Shown: positions 45,059 through 54,328 of the stretch, piece by piece | Numbering within the stretch: the stretch's first letter is position 1 | How the letters are laid out: the number at the start of each line of letters is the position of its first letter | Assembly: GCF_007995085.1 (NCBI RefSeq) | Contig: NZ_VOQS01000003.1 | Location: 2,480,001-2,544,000, forward strand | DNA length: 64,000 nt | Direction of reading: 5' to 3' | From: Paraburkholderia azotifigens | Lineage (GTDB): Bacteria > Pseudomonadota > Gammaproteobacteria > Burkholderiales > Burkholderiaceae | Notes under the pieces: generated by a model | What the model saw: the letters and a program-made list of their open reading frames with translations, nothing else | Told to the model about the DNA's origin: nothing | Databases searched by the model: none | Made by a program: the position numbers and the translations under genes

Positions 45059-47655
45059 TGACGTGCCGCCTTCGGCGCAGGCTTGTCCGGCTGCGCGCCT
45101 TCTTGCGCATTCGCGGGACGCGGCGGCCCTTCGAGTTCGTCGTCGCCGGTGTCGCGCGTCGCATTGCCGCGGGCCGGATTCGATGAAACAAGCATGCTGC
45201 GCTGCGGATTCGCGATCTCGATGCCCTGCGCGCGGAACTGATCGAAGATGCGCCGGTTGAATTCGCGCTGCACGGGCCAGCGCGCCGTGTCGCGGCACTG
45301 GATCTGACCCGCGAGCGTGACGGCCGCGCCGTCGACGGCGTCGACGCCCCAGAAGCTGAAGTCCGACAGGATGCCCGCCTTGAACTGATCGTCCTCGCGC
45401 AGCGACGCGCCGATTTCCTTCAGCGTGGCGATCGCGAGATCGACGTCCTGGCCGTACGCAATGCTGACGCGCACGGCCGCATTGCCGAGTCCGCGGTTCG
45501 TATTGTTCACGGTCGATACAGAACTGAACGGCACGGTGAAGAGCGACCCGTCGCCGCCGCGCAGGCGCACGGTGCGGATCGACAGATATTCGACCGTGCC
45601 GGACACGCCCGCGAGCGTCACCCAGTCGCCAACCTGCATCGCGTTTTCCATCAGCAGGAAGATCCCCGTGATGAAGTCCTGCACGAGCTTCTGCGAACCG
45701 AAGCCGAGCGCGACGCCGAAGATGCTCGCGCTCGCGAGCAGCGGCGCCGTGTTCACGCCAAGCTCGCTCAGGCCCGTCAGCACGACGACCAGCGCGATCG
45801 CGACGAATAGCGCCGTGCGCAGCATCGGCACCAGCGTGCGCAGCCGCGCGGCGCGCACGAGATCGCCGTTACTGGTCCACTGCGCGAGGCGCTTTTCGAC
45901 CGACACGTTGGCGATTTCCCACACCACCAGGGCAATCACGGCCGCCACGCAGATCGTGACGAAAGCCGACGTGAGCCGGTGGCCGATCGCGCCGGGCCGG
46001 AAGAATTGCCATACGTCGAGGCCCCATACCTGCAGCAGGACGAGCGCGCTCACGACGACCACGAGCGCGGAGACGACGCGCCGGATCAGCGGATAGTAGC
46101 GGTATGCGTGCTGATGGATCAGCGAGCGGTTCTCGTCGGTCTCTTCGGCACGGAAGAGCCGCCCGAGTGCGCCGAACAGCACGATCGACACGACGCGCGC
46201 GCCCACCAGCACGGCCAGCGACAGGCCGCCGAGATGCAGCAGCGTGCGATAGCCGTTATGCACGTCGAGCGCCCATACGAACCACAGCGCCATCACGATG
46301 AACACGGCCACCCACGCCCACATGTCGATGAGGCCGTGCGCGAGCATCGTCACGGGCCGGTGCGATCCGACCGATGAGTCGCTGGTGCGCTCGCGCAGCA
46401 GCGCCGAGATCGGCGCGCGGCACTGCAGGATCATGATCGACACCATCACGTGCCCGACCAGCGCGAGCAGCTTGACGAGGGGCAGATGCGCCGTGTCGCT
46501 CAGGCCGAGCGCGGTGGCGATCTCGATCAGCGCGCCACCCGCGCCGATCACGCTGACCACGCGGGTCACCCAGCGCTGCATGAAGAGTGCCCAGCTATCG
46601 GGCAGACGCAACAGGCGCAGTCCCGGCGCATCGGGTTGCAGGAAGAAGCCCGCGGCGATCACGATTGCGCGGCAGATCACGTACAGGTCGATCAGGCCGT
46701 TGAGCGCCGCGTCCTGTGTCGTGCCGTCGTCCGTGAAGAACGACATCAGCGCGCTCGCGGCGGCGACGAACACGACGAGCGGCAGCATCCGCAAGACCAG
46801 TTGCAGCGCCGCGCTCGGCAGACGCTGCAGCGTGGTCCAGTGATGCTGCGCCTGGCGCTTGCTGCGCGCTTCCTTCTGCTGGCTGTCGGGCTTGCCGGAT
46901 GTCGTCCCGGATGCGCCCGTTGAGGCCGATGACGAAGGCGGCGTCGACATCGACACGGCGGGCTGTGCAGGCGCCGCGGCGGCAGCGGCGGCATCCGGCC
47001 CGGCGCTCGCCGTTGCGGCGGCCGTAGCAGGCGCGCCAGTCATCGCTGTGGCGGCTTCGCGGGCCTTGTCGCGTGCCTCGCGCGCTTCGCGGCGCGCAAT
47101 GATCGCGGCGCGCGCACGCCGAAGCAGACGCCGCGCGAGCCATTCGAGCGCGATCGCGGGCAGCAGCGTGCCGATCAGCGCGAGCAGCACGCCAAACACC
47201 TTCGCGCGTTCGTGCGGATCGGAGAGCTGCACGTTCCACCAGGAGCGCGCCGACTCCGTGTCGAGCAGCACCGCGATGGAGCGCTTGAGCGTCATGCCGC
47301 CTTGCTTGAGCCCGCGTGCGCCCTGGCGTACCAGCTGCGACGCGAGCCCGTTCGACTTGAACGCGGCTGTCGCGCTGGCGGCCGATGCGCTGCCGGCGGC
47401 GGCTGCCGACGAGGCGCCCGAGGCTGGCGCGGCAGGCGTCGCGAGCACGCCCGCGGCGGCGATCGCGTTGAGCGTGTCTTCGATCTGCGCGCGTTTCCTG
47501 GGGTCGTTGAGCACCTGCAGTGCCTGGCGGGCCTGGTCGGGCGTGAGCGTGACGGTGGTGGCGGACGCGCCCGACGCGCTGGTCGTGGCCGTCACGGCGG
47601 AGAAGGCGGGCGCGCAGAAGAGCGCGAGCAGGCAGATCAGGAAGAGTTTGCGCAT
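45055..47655 (-). CDS. large MscS-type mechanosensitive channel (YbiO-like)
   Basis: 866 residues. A signal peptide (MRKLFLICLLALFCAPAFSA) leads to a periplasmic domain, a first membrane segment, a long Ala/Ser/Thr-rich linker near residues 195-260, and about ten further membrane segments. The MscS domain near the C-terminus shows the pore helix and cage start: LLASASIFGVALGFGSQKLV, DFITGIFLLMENAMQVGDWV and GTVEYLSIRTVRLRGGDGSL. Channels of this class open on membrane tension during osmotic downshift. The tail after residue 835 is charged and disordered. No ribosome site is seen; the ATG giving the signal peptide is chosen. Confidence 0.9.
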   Translation of the reverse strand: MRKLFLICLLALFCAPAFSAVTATTSASGASATTVTLTPDQARQALQVLNDPRKRAQIEDTLNAIAAAGVLATPAAPASGASSAAAAGSASAASATAAFKSNGLASQLVRQGARGLKQGGMTLKRSIAVLLDTESARSWWNVQLSDPHERAKVFGVLLALIGTLLPAIALEWLARRLLRRARAAIIARREAREARDKAREAATAMTGAPATAAATASAGPDAAAAAAAPAQPAVSMSTPPSSSASTGASGTTSGKPDSQQKEARSKRQAQHHWTTLQRLPSAALQLVLRMLPLVVFVAAASALMSFFTDDGTTQDAALNGLIDLYVICRAIVIAAGFFLQPDAPGLRLLRLPDSWALFMQRWVTRVVSVIGAGGALIEIATALGLSDTAHLPLVKLLALVGHVMVSIMILQCRAPISALLRERTSDSSVGSHRPVTMLAHGLIDMWAWVAVFIVMALWFVWALDVHNGYRTLLHLGGLSLAVLVGARVVSIVLFGALGRLFRAEETDENRSLIHQHAYRYYPLIRRVVSALVVVVSALVLLQVWGLDVWQFFRPGAIGHRLTSAFVTICVAAVIALVVWEIANVSVEKRLAQWTSNGDLVRAARLRTLVPMLRTALFVAIALVVVLTGLSELGVNTAPLLASASIFGVALGFGSQKLVQDFITGIFLLMENAMQVGDWVTLAGVSGTVEYLSIRTVRLRGGDGSLFTVPFSSVSTVNNTNRGLGNAAVRVSIAYGQDVDLAIATLKEIGASLREDDQFKAGILSDFSFWGVDAVDGAAVTLAGQIQCRDTARWPVQREFNRRIFDQFRAQGIEIANPQRSMLVSSNPARGNATRDTGDDELEGPPRPANAQEGAQPDKPAPKAARH

Positions 47656-47870
47656 GAAGGGCCGGTGGGCGGCGGCGATGCGCGTACGGCTTGACGCGAT
47701 GCGGTGCCGGGAGCCACCACGATTCGACTGAAAATAAAACGACCCCGGCAACGCGCGATAAGTTCCGCAAAGGGCGCAATCCGGCTATCCGATGCGCATC
47801 GCCGGCCAGCATTGCGCGCATTTTCGTGCGAATGCGCAATGCAGGCCGGGGCACGGGTTCCGTTGCCGGC

Positions 47871-48212
47871 TCAGCCGCGAGCAGCCTGCGCCGGCTTGCC
47901 GAGCGTCCCTTCGACGACTTCCGTGAAGGTCCGTTCTTCTCGCAGGATGAAGCGCTTCGCCTGCGCCATGCGGAAGTTCTCGACCGATGCAGGATCGGTG
48001 CGCAGCCGCACGCGATACGCCTCGTATGCCGCGAGGCTGTCGAACGCAATCAGGCCCCACGCGATGTCGTTCGTGCCTTCGTGCGGCAGAAAATAGCCGA
48101 GCAGGTGGCCGCCGCAGCGCGGGATGATTTCGCCCCAGTTCGCGGCGTATTGCCTGAACGCGTCGCGCTGGAACGGATCGATCTGATAGCGGATGAAACA
48201 GGTGATCGTCAT
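47871..48212 (-). CDS. NIPSNAP family protein
   Basis: 113 residues. The ferredoxin-like alpha/beta barrel of NIPSNAP is indicated by [20 protein letters not shown] at the start, [20 protein letters not shown] in the middle and [20 protein letters not shown] at the end. The family is cytosolic and its role in bacteria is unknown. AAGGAAG precedes the ATG. It lies 109 bases downstream of an MFS gene in the same direction and could share its transcript. Confidence 0.9.
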   Translation of the reverse strand: MTITCFIRYQIDPFQRDAFRQYAANWGEIIPRCGGHLLGYFLPHEGTNDIAWGLIAFDSLAAYEAYRVRLRTDPASVENFRMAQAKRFILREERTFTEVVEGTLGKPAQAARG

Positions 48213-48321
48213 GTCGGGCTTCCTTCTTCGTTGGGATGCGTGACGGTCAGTATCGGCGACGCGATGCGCGCGATGTTTCAGGCTTGCACGAAGTGTCGAT
48301 GTGGTCTCGCCGCGACGGGGT

Positions 48322-49950
48322 TCAGCGATGCGGTGCGCGTATCGTCGCGGCCGCGCAGGCGGCGCCGAGCAGCGCACACAGCGCCGACACCAGCGCGACG
48401 GCGCGCAGACCCGCGTCGATCGCATCGGATTGCGCATCGACGATCCGCGTGGGCACGGCGTGCGCGCCCGCCATCGTATCCGGCGCGAGCAGCTGGCCGG
48501 CGCGATGCAGGTCGGTCGGAATATGCAGTTGCGCGAGCCGCCCGGACAAGGCCGCGTCGTGCGACCACACGAACACGATGCCGAGCACCGCGATGGCCAG
48601 CAGGCTCGCGATGCGCGCGACCGCGTTGTTGATGCCGGACGCGACGCCCGTGCGCGCAGCCGTCACGGACGTCATCACCGTGGTCGTCAGCGGCGCAACG
48701 GTGATCGTCATGCCGAGGCCGAGCACGGCGAGCGCGGGAAAGTAGCTCGTCCAGTAGTGCGCGCGGTCCATGTCGAGCCAGCCCGGCAGCGCGAGCAGCG
48801 CAAAGCCGCCTGCCGCGATCACGGGGCCCGCCGTCAGCAGCGCACGCGGCCCGTAGCGCGCGGCGAGGCCGCCCGTGAAGCGCGACAGCACGCCGATCAC
48901 GACGGGCACGGGCAACAGCGCCGCGCCCGCTTCCGTCGCCGTGTAGCCGTGAGCGCGGATCAGCGTGAACGGCAGGAAGAACAGCGCGCCGCCGAGACCG
49001 AAATACAACAGCAGCGTGACGAGGTTCGCGCCGCTGAAATCTCGCGAATGAAACACATCGAGCGGCATCATCGGGTCGGCGCTGCGCGCCTCGATCCCGA
49101 CGAACGCGCCGCATAGCACGAGCCCGCCGGCGATGGCGCCGAGCACCGTTTCATCGTCGAAACCATGCGACGACGCGAGCGTGAGTCCGTACGTGAGCGC
49201 GCCGAGTCCCGCTGCGGCCGTCAGCGCGCCCAGCCAGTCGAGCCGCTGCGAAGCATGCGTATCACGGCTATTGGGCACGGACGGCAACGCGAGCGCAACG
49301 GTGAGCGCCGCGATGGGCACGTTCAGGTAGAAGATCGCGCGCCATGAAAACGCATCGACGAGCCAGCCGCCCGCGACAGGCCCGAGCGCCGACGTGATCG
49401 CACCGAAACCGGCCCACGTGCCGATCGCGCGGCCGCGCTCGCGCTCGTCGAACACCGCACCGATGATGGCAAGGCTGCTCGGCACGAGCAGCGCGGCACC
49501 CGCGCCCTGCGCGGCGCGCGCGGCGATCAGCGCGCCGGATGCCGGCGCGAGTCCGCACGCCGCCGATGCCGCCGTGAACAGCACGATGCCCGCAATGAAC
49601 ACCGTGCGCCGCCCGAGCTTGTCGCCCATCGCGCCGCCGACGAGCACCAGCGAGCCGAGCAGCAGCAGGTACGCATTGACGACCCATTGCATCGCCGCGA
49701 CGCTCGCGCCGAGTTCGGTCTGTATCGACGGCAGCGCGACGTTGACGACGGAGCCGTCGATGAACGCCATGCTGGAACCGAGGATCGTCGCGGCGAGGGC
49801 AAGCCGCTTGTGGCGGCAGGGAAGGCGATCGGCCGTCCGCGCGCGGATCGCGAGATCGTCGCAGGGGCTGGCCTGAGCGGGAAAGGCATGCGGCGGATCG
49901 CGCGTGCCGTCGAGGGAAGCGTGGTCGGACATGAGCGGCGTCGGCTCCAT
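48322..49950 (-). CDS. MFS drug transporter, DHA2 type (second)
   Basis: 542 residues with 14 predicted membrane segments after a roughly 48-residue hydrophilic N-terminus. DHA2 motifs include [54 protein letters not shown] and the antiporter motif [15 protein letters not shown]. It should export drugs or metabolites by proton antiport. It resembles the other MFS transporter in this window only at family level. The start may be ATG 49950 or ATG 49932 (MSDHASLDG). The neighbour upstream is the VpsR-like activator in the same orientation. Confidence 0.92.
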   Translation of the reverse strand: MEPTPLMSDHASLDGTRDPPHAFPAQASPCDDLAIRARTADRLPCRHKRLALAATILGSSMAFIDGSVVNVALPSIQTELGASVAAMQWVVNAYLLLLGSLVLVGGAMGDKLGRRTVFIAGIVLFTAASAACGLAPASGALIAARAAQGAGAALLVPSSLAIIGAVFDERERGRAIGTWAGFGAITSALGPVAGGWLVDAFSWRAIFYLNVPIAALTVALALPSVPNSRDTHASQRLDWLGALTAAAGLGALTYGLTLASSHGFDDETVLGAIAGGLVLCGAFVGIEARSADPMMPLDVFHSRDFSGANLVTLLLYFGLGGALFFLPFTLIRAHGYTATEAGAALLPVPVVIGVLSRFTGGLAARYGPRALLTAGPVIAAGGFALLALPGWLDMDRAHYWTSYFPALAVLGLGMTITVAPLTTTVMTSVTAARTGVASGINNAVARIASLLAIAVLGIVFVWSHDAALSGRLAQLHIPTDLHRAGQLLAPDTMAGAHAVPTRIVDAQSDAIDAGLRAVALVSALCALLGAACAAATIRAPHR

Positions 49951-50049
49951 TGCAGTGCGGTCGACAATGCAATGGACACATTACGCGCGCCGCCGTTCAG
50001 CGTGAGGCTGAACGGCGGGGCTCGCCGCGTCGGGCGACAGGAAAAAAAC

Positions 50050-51537
50050 TCAGTCCGCCGATGCCGCCGCGATAGCGCGCCCCGGATGTATGCGCGCGTC
50101 GTCGTCGTCCGTGCCTTCCGGGTTGCCCGAACCGGATGGGCCGTCCGCGCCGCCCGTGCGCCGTGCCGGGCGCGGCGGCGCGGTGTCGGGATTCATCCGG
50201 TTGGCGTTCATCAGCCGGTAGAGCGTCGCGCGCGATACGCCGAGTTCGGACGCCGCGCCCGACAGGTTGTGCCCGTGCCGCCGCAACGCTTCTTCGATCG
50301 CTTCGATTTCGGCCTGCGTGCGAATTTCGGCGAGCGTTCGCGTGCGCACGCTCGACACTTCCGGCAAGCCGAGATCGCCTTCCGTGATGAAGCGGCCTTC
50401 TGCCATCACGACGGCGCGCCGCACGCAGTTGATCAGCTCGCGCACGTTGCCGGGCCAGTCGTAATTCGACAGCGCGACCACCGCGCCGCTCGAGAACCCG
50501 CGAATCTTGTGCGTGCCGTCCTGGCGATACATGCTGAGCGCATAGTCGGCGAGCAAACGGATGTCGGCGCCGCGCTCGCGCAGCGGCGGCTCGTCGAGGC
50601 GCAGCACGCATAGCCGGTGATAAAGGTCGGCGCGGAAGCGTCCGTCCTTCACGGCGGCTTCGAGATTCACGTGCGTCGCTGAAATGACGCGCACGTCGAC
50701 ATGAATGGGCGTGTTGCCGCCGAGGCGCTCGATCGTGCCTTCCTGCAGGAAACGCAGCAGCACGGCCTGGCATTCGTGCGGCATGTCGCCGATTTCGTCG
50801 AGGAACAGTGTGCCGCTGTTCGCATGCTCGATCCGGCCGATCTTGCGTTGCAACGCGCCCGTGAAGGCGCCGCGCTCATGGCCGAACAGTTCGGCCTGCA
50901 ACAGCGTGGGCGGGATCGCCGCGCAATTGATGGCGACGAACGCCTGCTGCGCGCGCGTCGAGCCGTCGTGCACGGCGCGTGCCGTCAGCTCCTTGCCCGT
51001 GCCCGATTCGCCCGCGATGAAGACAGGCGCTTCCGTCTGCGCGCATTTCTCGATCCGCCGATACAGCTTTTGCATCGGCTCGCAATGGCCGACCATGCCG
51101 TGCGCGCCGAGCGACGGCTGCGGCCGGAAGCTCGCGCGACGCAGATTCGACAGGCCGTGCGCGTGACCGAGCGCGAAGACCAGCCGGTCGTTCAGACAGG
51201 GCGCGGTGACGAAGTCGAAGCAGTAATCGAGGATGAAGCGGCTGGTGAGTTCGTCGGTGGCGTGGCCCGGCGCGATCTGCGCGATCCAGTTCGCTTCGCC
51301 ATGACGCATGCAGGCTTCGAACGCCGACAGCTGCTGCTGCGTGACATCGTCGGGCAGCGTGACGAGACCGACCTTGATGTCGCCGCGATCGAGCAGCTTC
51401 TCGGCGACAGCCGTGGTTCGTGCGTGCACGACTTGCCATCCGGCATCGGCGAGGAAGGCTGCGAGCGCTTCATCGGGCGTCGATGCCACACAAAGCACGG
51501 TGCGGTCGGAAGCGCCGGTTGTGCAAGTGGAATTCAT
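50050..51537 (-). CDS. VpsR-like sigma-54 dependent activator
   Basis: 495 residues. The N-terminal 130 residues form a VpsR-type receiver-like domain (ILDYCFDFVTAPCLNDRLVF followed by ALGHAHGLSNLRR). The AAA+ domain has Walker A GESGTGKELTARAVH, the sigma-54 contact loop ERGAFTGALQ, Walker B TLFLDEIGDMP and the arginine-finger region RFRADLYHRL. A Fis-type helix-turn-helix (LSGAASELGVSRATLYRLMN) is followed by a Pro/Gly/Asp-rich tail. VpsR of Vibrio and BerB-type proteins of Burkholderia respond to c-di-GMP and activate exopolysaccharide genes. Its divergent position to the tad operon, which has a -24/-12 promoter, makes pilus genes a likely target. ATG at 51537 is favoured; 51570 is possible. 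Confidence 0.92.
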   Translation of the reverse strand: MNSTCTTGASDRTVLCVASTPDEALAAFLADAGWQVVHARTTAVAEKLLDRGDIKVGLVTLPDDVTQQQLSAFEACMRHGEANWIAQIAPGHATDELTSRFILDYCFDFVTAPCLNDRLVFALGHAHGLSNLRRASFRPQPSLGAHGMVGHCEPMQKLYRRIEKCAQTEAPVFIAGESGTGKELTARAVHDGSTRAQQAFVAINCAAIPPTLLQAELFGHERGAFTGALQRKIGRIEHANSGTLFLDEIGDMPHECQAVLLRFLQEGTIERLGGNTPIHVDVRVISATHVNLEAAVKDGRFRADLYHRLCVLRLDEPPLRERGADIRLLADYALSMYRQDGTHKIRGFSSGAVVALSNYDWPGNVRELINCVRRAVVMAEGRFITEGDLGLPEVSSVRTRTLAEIRTQAEIEAIEEALRRHGHNLSGAASELGVSRATLYRLMNANRMNPDTAPPRPARRTGGADGPSGSGNPEGTDDDDARIHPGRAIAAASAD

Positions 51538-52022
51538 GTTACCCCCGGGTTGGACGTTGCCCTTGTGCATCGCTCATGATGCCTCAAGGCCAGTGATCCT
51601 TGTACTACGGCAAAACAGTTGGTCTATTGAGGGTTCGTCACGGCGAACCGGCGTGTTTTTCGTTTTTTTTTCTACATGCGGGTCATCTGCGCCGCAATGT
51701 CGTACGGCTCGTACTGTGAATCAATGATTCGAAGCCGAATCTATCGTCGCACGAATGCCGCATTGAAAACAAAGATAAATGAAAGGGTTGGGGCTTTGTA
51801 TAAGCGTAAATCTGGATGCAGAGGGCCGCATCGAGCAATTTCTACCATCGCTTAAAACCATCCCGGATGGCCTCCGCGTCGCCCATGCCGGTGCCGCGTT
51901 GAATCGCCAAAAGCCCTGTTTCACAAGGCTGAGCGGGATTTTTCGAGTCCTGGCTTTGCGCGTCTCAACTCTGCGACACATTTGACATTCGCTTCTGCGC
52001 ATGCCGGGAGCGCGCTCCTCAT

Positions 52023-52039
52023 CCGGTCGTTCTGACCGG
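52023..52039. repeat. 6-bp perfect inverted repeat, candidate enhancer site
   Basis: CCGGTC, spacer GTTCT, then GACCGG. It lies about 210 bp upstream of the -24/-12 element, within the range at which sigma-54 activators bind. Confidence 0.35.
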
Positions 52040-52234
52040 GACTCCGCATTCACAAGCCTCTCCAGCCGGGTTGCGGGAATGTCCGGCTGTTTGCGCACGC
52101 CTGTGCGGTCGAGCGAACACGCGGATTTCGCATCGAAAGCACGTTACGGGTTCGCAACATCGCGTGCCGCGAGCCGCGTCAAAACATCGGTCCTGAGAGG
52201 ACGGATCACGGCGCGACAAGGGTTTGAGCCCGCA

Positions 52235-52250
52235 TGGCATACCCGTTGCG
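52235..52250 (+). promoter_or_regulatory. sigma-54 (-24/-12) promoter of the tad/flp operon
   Basis: TGGCATACCCGTTGCG contains GG and GC separated by exactly 10 bases, and matches TGGCAC-N5-TTGC with one change. Transcription would start near 52261, giving a leader of about 290 bases before flp. It fits the divergent sigma-54 activator gene and the rpoN gene in this window. Confidence 0.75.
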
Positions 52251-52554
52251 ATATGGCTGTCACACGAAACGCTGCAGCCGGAAAGCAAGACCAAAGGAAG
52301 TCTCCGGCAGCGGCACAGGACTTCGCAGTCGCGGCCGGGGTTTGCCAGATGCGGCTGTGGGGGCGGCGGAGCCAAGGGGGCGGACGTCGGCAGAAAGTGG
52401 CGCGAATGGTTCGTACGACGTACGGCCATTCGCGACCATGACGCCACCTTCGACGGCACAAGCCAGACGTACCCCGTCCAGACGGACGGGTTTTGCCGGA
52501 CGGCGCGCACGGGGCGCAATGTCCATGTGACATCTCACTCTCTACGGGGACACC

Positions 52555-52728
52555 ATGAAGCAAGCAATCCAACAATTCCTGCGCGAAGAAGACGGCGTGT
52601 CGGCGATCGAATACGGCCTGCTGGCCGGGCTGATCGCAGTGGCGATCGTCGGCACGGTCACCACGGTCGGCACCAGCCTGAACACCGTCTTCACGACGGT
52701 CTCGACGAAGCTGGCCGCGATCAAGTAA
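52555..52728 (+). CDS. flp: Flp/Fap-type major pilin, copy 1
   Basis: 57 residues. The short leader ends at Gly before VSAIEY, the Flp processing site (Gly, then Glu at +5 and Tyr at +6), and is followed by a hydrophobic helix YGLLAGLIAVAIVGTV. The prepilin peptidase TadV, encoded downstream, should cut it, and the Tad machinery assembles it into adhesive pili. It starts the operon and is followed 29 bases later by a near-identical pilin. Confidence 0.96.
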   Translation: MKQAIQQFLREEDGVSAIEYGLLAGLIAVAIVGTVTTVGTSLNTVFTTVSTKLAAIK

Positions 52729-52757
52729 TTCACAACCGTACCTCACCGGAGGAAACG

Positions 52758-52934
52758 ATGAAGAACGCTATCCAGCAGTTTCTACGAGAAGAAGACGGTG
52801 TGTCGGCTATCGAATACGGTCTGCTTGCAGGCCTGATCGCTGTGACCATCGTCGGGACGGTCACCGCTATCGGCGGCAGCCTGAACGACGTCTTCACGAC
52901 GATCCAGACCAAGCTGTCGGCCGTTCCGAAGTGA
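52758..52934 (+). CDS. flp: Flp/Fap-type major pilin, copy 2
   Basis: 58 residues, about four fifths identical to the first pilin, with the same processing site (EEDG then VSAIEY) and hydrophobic helix YGLLAGLIAVTIVGTV; most differences are in the C-terminal half. GGAGGA precedes the ATG, a stronger site than that of copy 1. Tandem duplication explains the pair; differences at the exposed C-terminus could change pilus surface properties. Confidence 0.96.
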   Translation: MKNAIQQFLREEDGVSAIEYGLLAGLIAVTIVGTVTAIGGSLNDVFTTIQTKLSAVPK

Positions 52935-53019
52935 AGATCTGATCACTGACAACCGTCGCCCTCGCGCATGCGTGCTGATGGCAGGGCGGCGAACCTTCTA
53001 CAACCCAGCGGAGCTTTCG

Positions 53020-53556
53020 ATGAACGGCGTGCCTTTTCCGGTTGGTCCCTGTGTGCTGGCGCTGGTCGCGGTAGCGGCCATCTACGACCTTCACGCACGG
53101 CGCATTCCGAACTGGCTGGTCGTCATCGGTCTGGGCGTGGGAGCGGTGGTTCAGTGCGCGCTGCATGGCGCGTCGGGCGGGATGCTGTTGTGGGTCGGCG
53201 GCGCGCTGACGGGTTTCGCGATGCTGTTGCCCGGCTATCTGTTGCGGATGCTGGGTGCGGGCGACGTGAAGCTGATGGCGGCCGTCGGATGTTTTTGCGG
53301 CGGGGCGGGGGCGTTCCAGGCAGCGCTGGCGGTGTGCGCGGTCGGCGGCATCTGGGCGCTCGTCGAGATGCTGCGGCATCGGCAGATGCGCGCCGGGCTG
53401 CAGAACATGACGGCGGCGCTGATCGACGTGTCGATGCCTTCGGGCGACCTATCACGCGATCGGGGCACGCGAACGCGGCGGCCAACGGCAGGCACGCTGC
53501 CGTACGGGGTGGCCATCGCGGTCGGCACGATGCTCTCGCTGTTTGCGAGCGTGTGA
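53020..53556 (+). CDS. tadV: TadV/CpaA prepilin peptidase
   Basis: 178 residues, an inner-membrane aspartic protease of the A24 family without the methylase domain, as usual for Tad systems. The two catalytic Asp residues are in IYDLHARRIPNWL near residue 23 and in the GxGD motif MLGAGDVKLMAAVG. About five membrane segments are present. GGAG ten bases before ATG 53020 selects this start over an upstream in-frame codon. It cleaves the Flp pilins and pseudopilins. Its stop overlaps a GTG (GTGA) that opens a hydrophilic frame. Confidence 0.93.
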   Translation: MNGVPFPVGPCVLALVAVAAIYDLHARRIPNWLVVIGLGVGAVVQCALHGASGGMLLWVGGALTGFAMLLPGYLLRMLGAGDVKLMAAVGCFCGGAGAFQAALAVCAVGGIWALVEMLRHRQMRAGLQNMTAALIDVSMPSGDLSRDRGTRTRRPTAGTLPYGVAIAVGTMLSLFASV

Positions 53557-53867
53557 CACAGGAACGACAGGAAGCGACGGGGAAGCGGCAACGAGGGGCA
53601 GCAGGCGAATCAAGGCAGGACGACAACACACGTCGACACGACAGGGACGGACAGCATCGGGCGAACGGCGGACAGCAGGCGAAGACAGCCGTCACTCGAG
53701 AAGACAACGCAGAAGACGAAGCAGCACAAGAGCGCAGCCGCAGTGAAAAAGATAGCAGCGAGCCTTCGCAGAAGGGTTTGAAGCAAAGTCAGCAACGGGG
53801 TGTGGACGCGGGGTCGTCCACCTGGAAAGAGCCTTCGAAGGAAGGCCGGCCAGATACGGGGGAAGTG
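53557..53867. other. AG-rich segment between tadV and the small pilus-locus gene
   Basis: 311 bp, unusually rich in A and G on the plus strand. An open frame beginning with the GTG that overlaps the tadV stop (53553) runs through it into the following gene and would encode a very hydrophilic N-terminal extension of about 105 residues. There is no ribosome site at that GTG, so I treat the stretch as non-coding with doubt. Confidence 0.45.
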
Positions 53868-54263
53868 ATGAAAACGAACGATTCAGGCCGCACGACGGCC
53901 AACGCACGGGGGAGCCGTTCCGCATCGGCGGATAACGGCGGCGCCAGCAAGGCCGGCATCACGGAAGCCGCATCCACAGCGTACGCAACATCCGAAACGT
54001 ACTACGTGGACGCGGCACCGGATCTGCGCCATTCGGCCGATCCCGCAATCCATCTGCGCCAGCGCGCGCTGCTCACGCCGGCGGGCCGCCGGCAACGCGA
54101 ACGGGCGCTGCTGCAGTTCATCGTCGCGCAGGTGGCGAAGCGCGAAGCGCAACGCCGTGAGCGTGACAGGGCGTTTCTCACGCCCGCGGCGCCGCACGCG
54201 CCAGAGGGCGACGAAGCAGAAGCCTACGGCCCGCGGTTTCGCGATCCCGGTCTGACGGACTGA
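53868..54263 (+). CDS. hypothetical protein within the tad operon (131 aa)
   Basis: The protein starts MKTNDSGRTTANARGSRSAS after GGGGGAAG, a good ribosome site. It is hydrophilic, Ala/Arg-rich, with a helical stretch LLQFIVAQVAKREAQRRERD near residue 85 and a Gly/Pro/Asp tail. No family is recognised. Its place between tadV and cpaB in the same orientation suggests a pilus role. An N-terminally extended form from 53553 is possible. Confidence 0.6.
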   Translation: MKTNDSGRTTANARGSRSASADNGGASKAGITEAASTAYATSETYYVDAAPDLRHSADPAIHLRQRALLTPAGRRQRERALLQFIVAQVAKREAQRRERDRAFLTPAAPHAPEGDEAEAYGPRFRDPGLTD

Positions 54264-54328
54264 AGCGCCATTTCCGCAACACGATCCCTAAGTACGCCGT
54301 CGCCGACGGCGAGAGTCAGGAGAACGAC

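Larger units (their letters stand above)
51538..52554. other. long divergent intergenic region, activator gene to flp
   Basis: 1017 bp with lower coding potential than its flanks. It contains a -24/-12 promoter and small inverted repeats (CCGGTC-GTTCT-GACCGG at 52023-52039, GTCCT-GAG-AGGAC at 52190-52202) that could be activator sites. A T-run at 51657-51672 and AT-rich bases at 51720-51785 may hold the activator promoter. Short open frames here lack ribosome sites and family signatures. Confidence 0.6.

Noticed and set aside
51779..51985. 68-codon plus-strand frame in the region upstream of flp
   Set aside because: No ribosome site and no recognisable family; composition does not differ from chance frames here.
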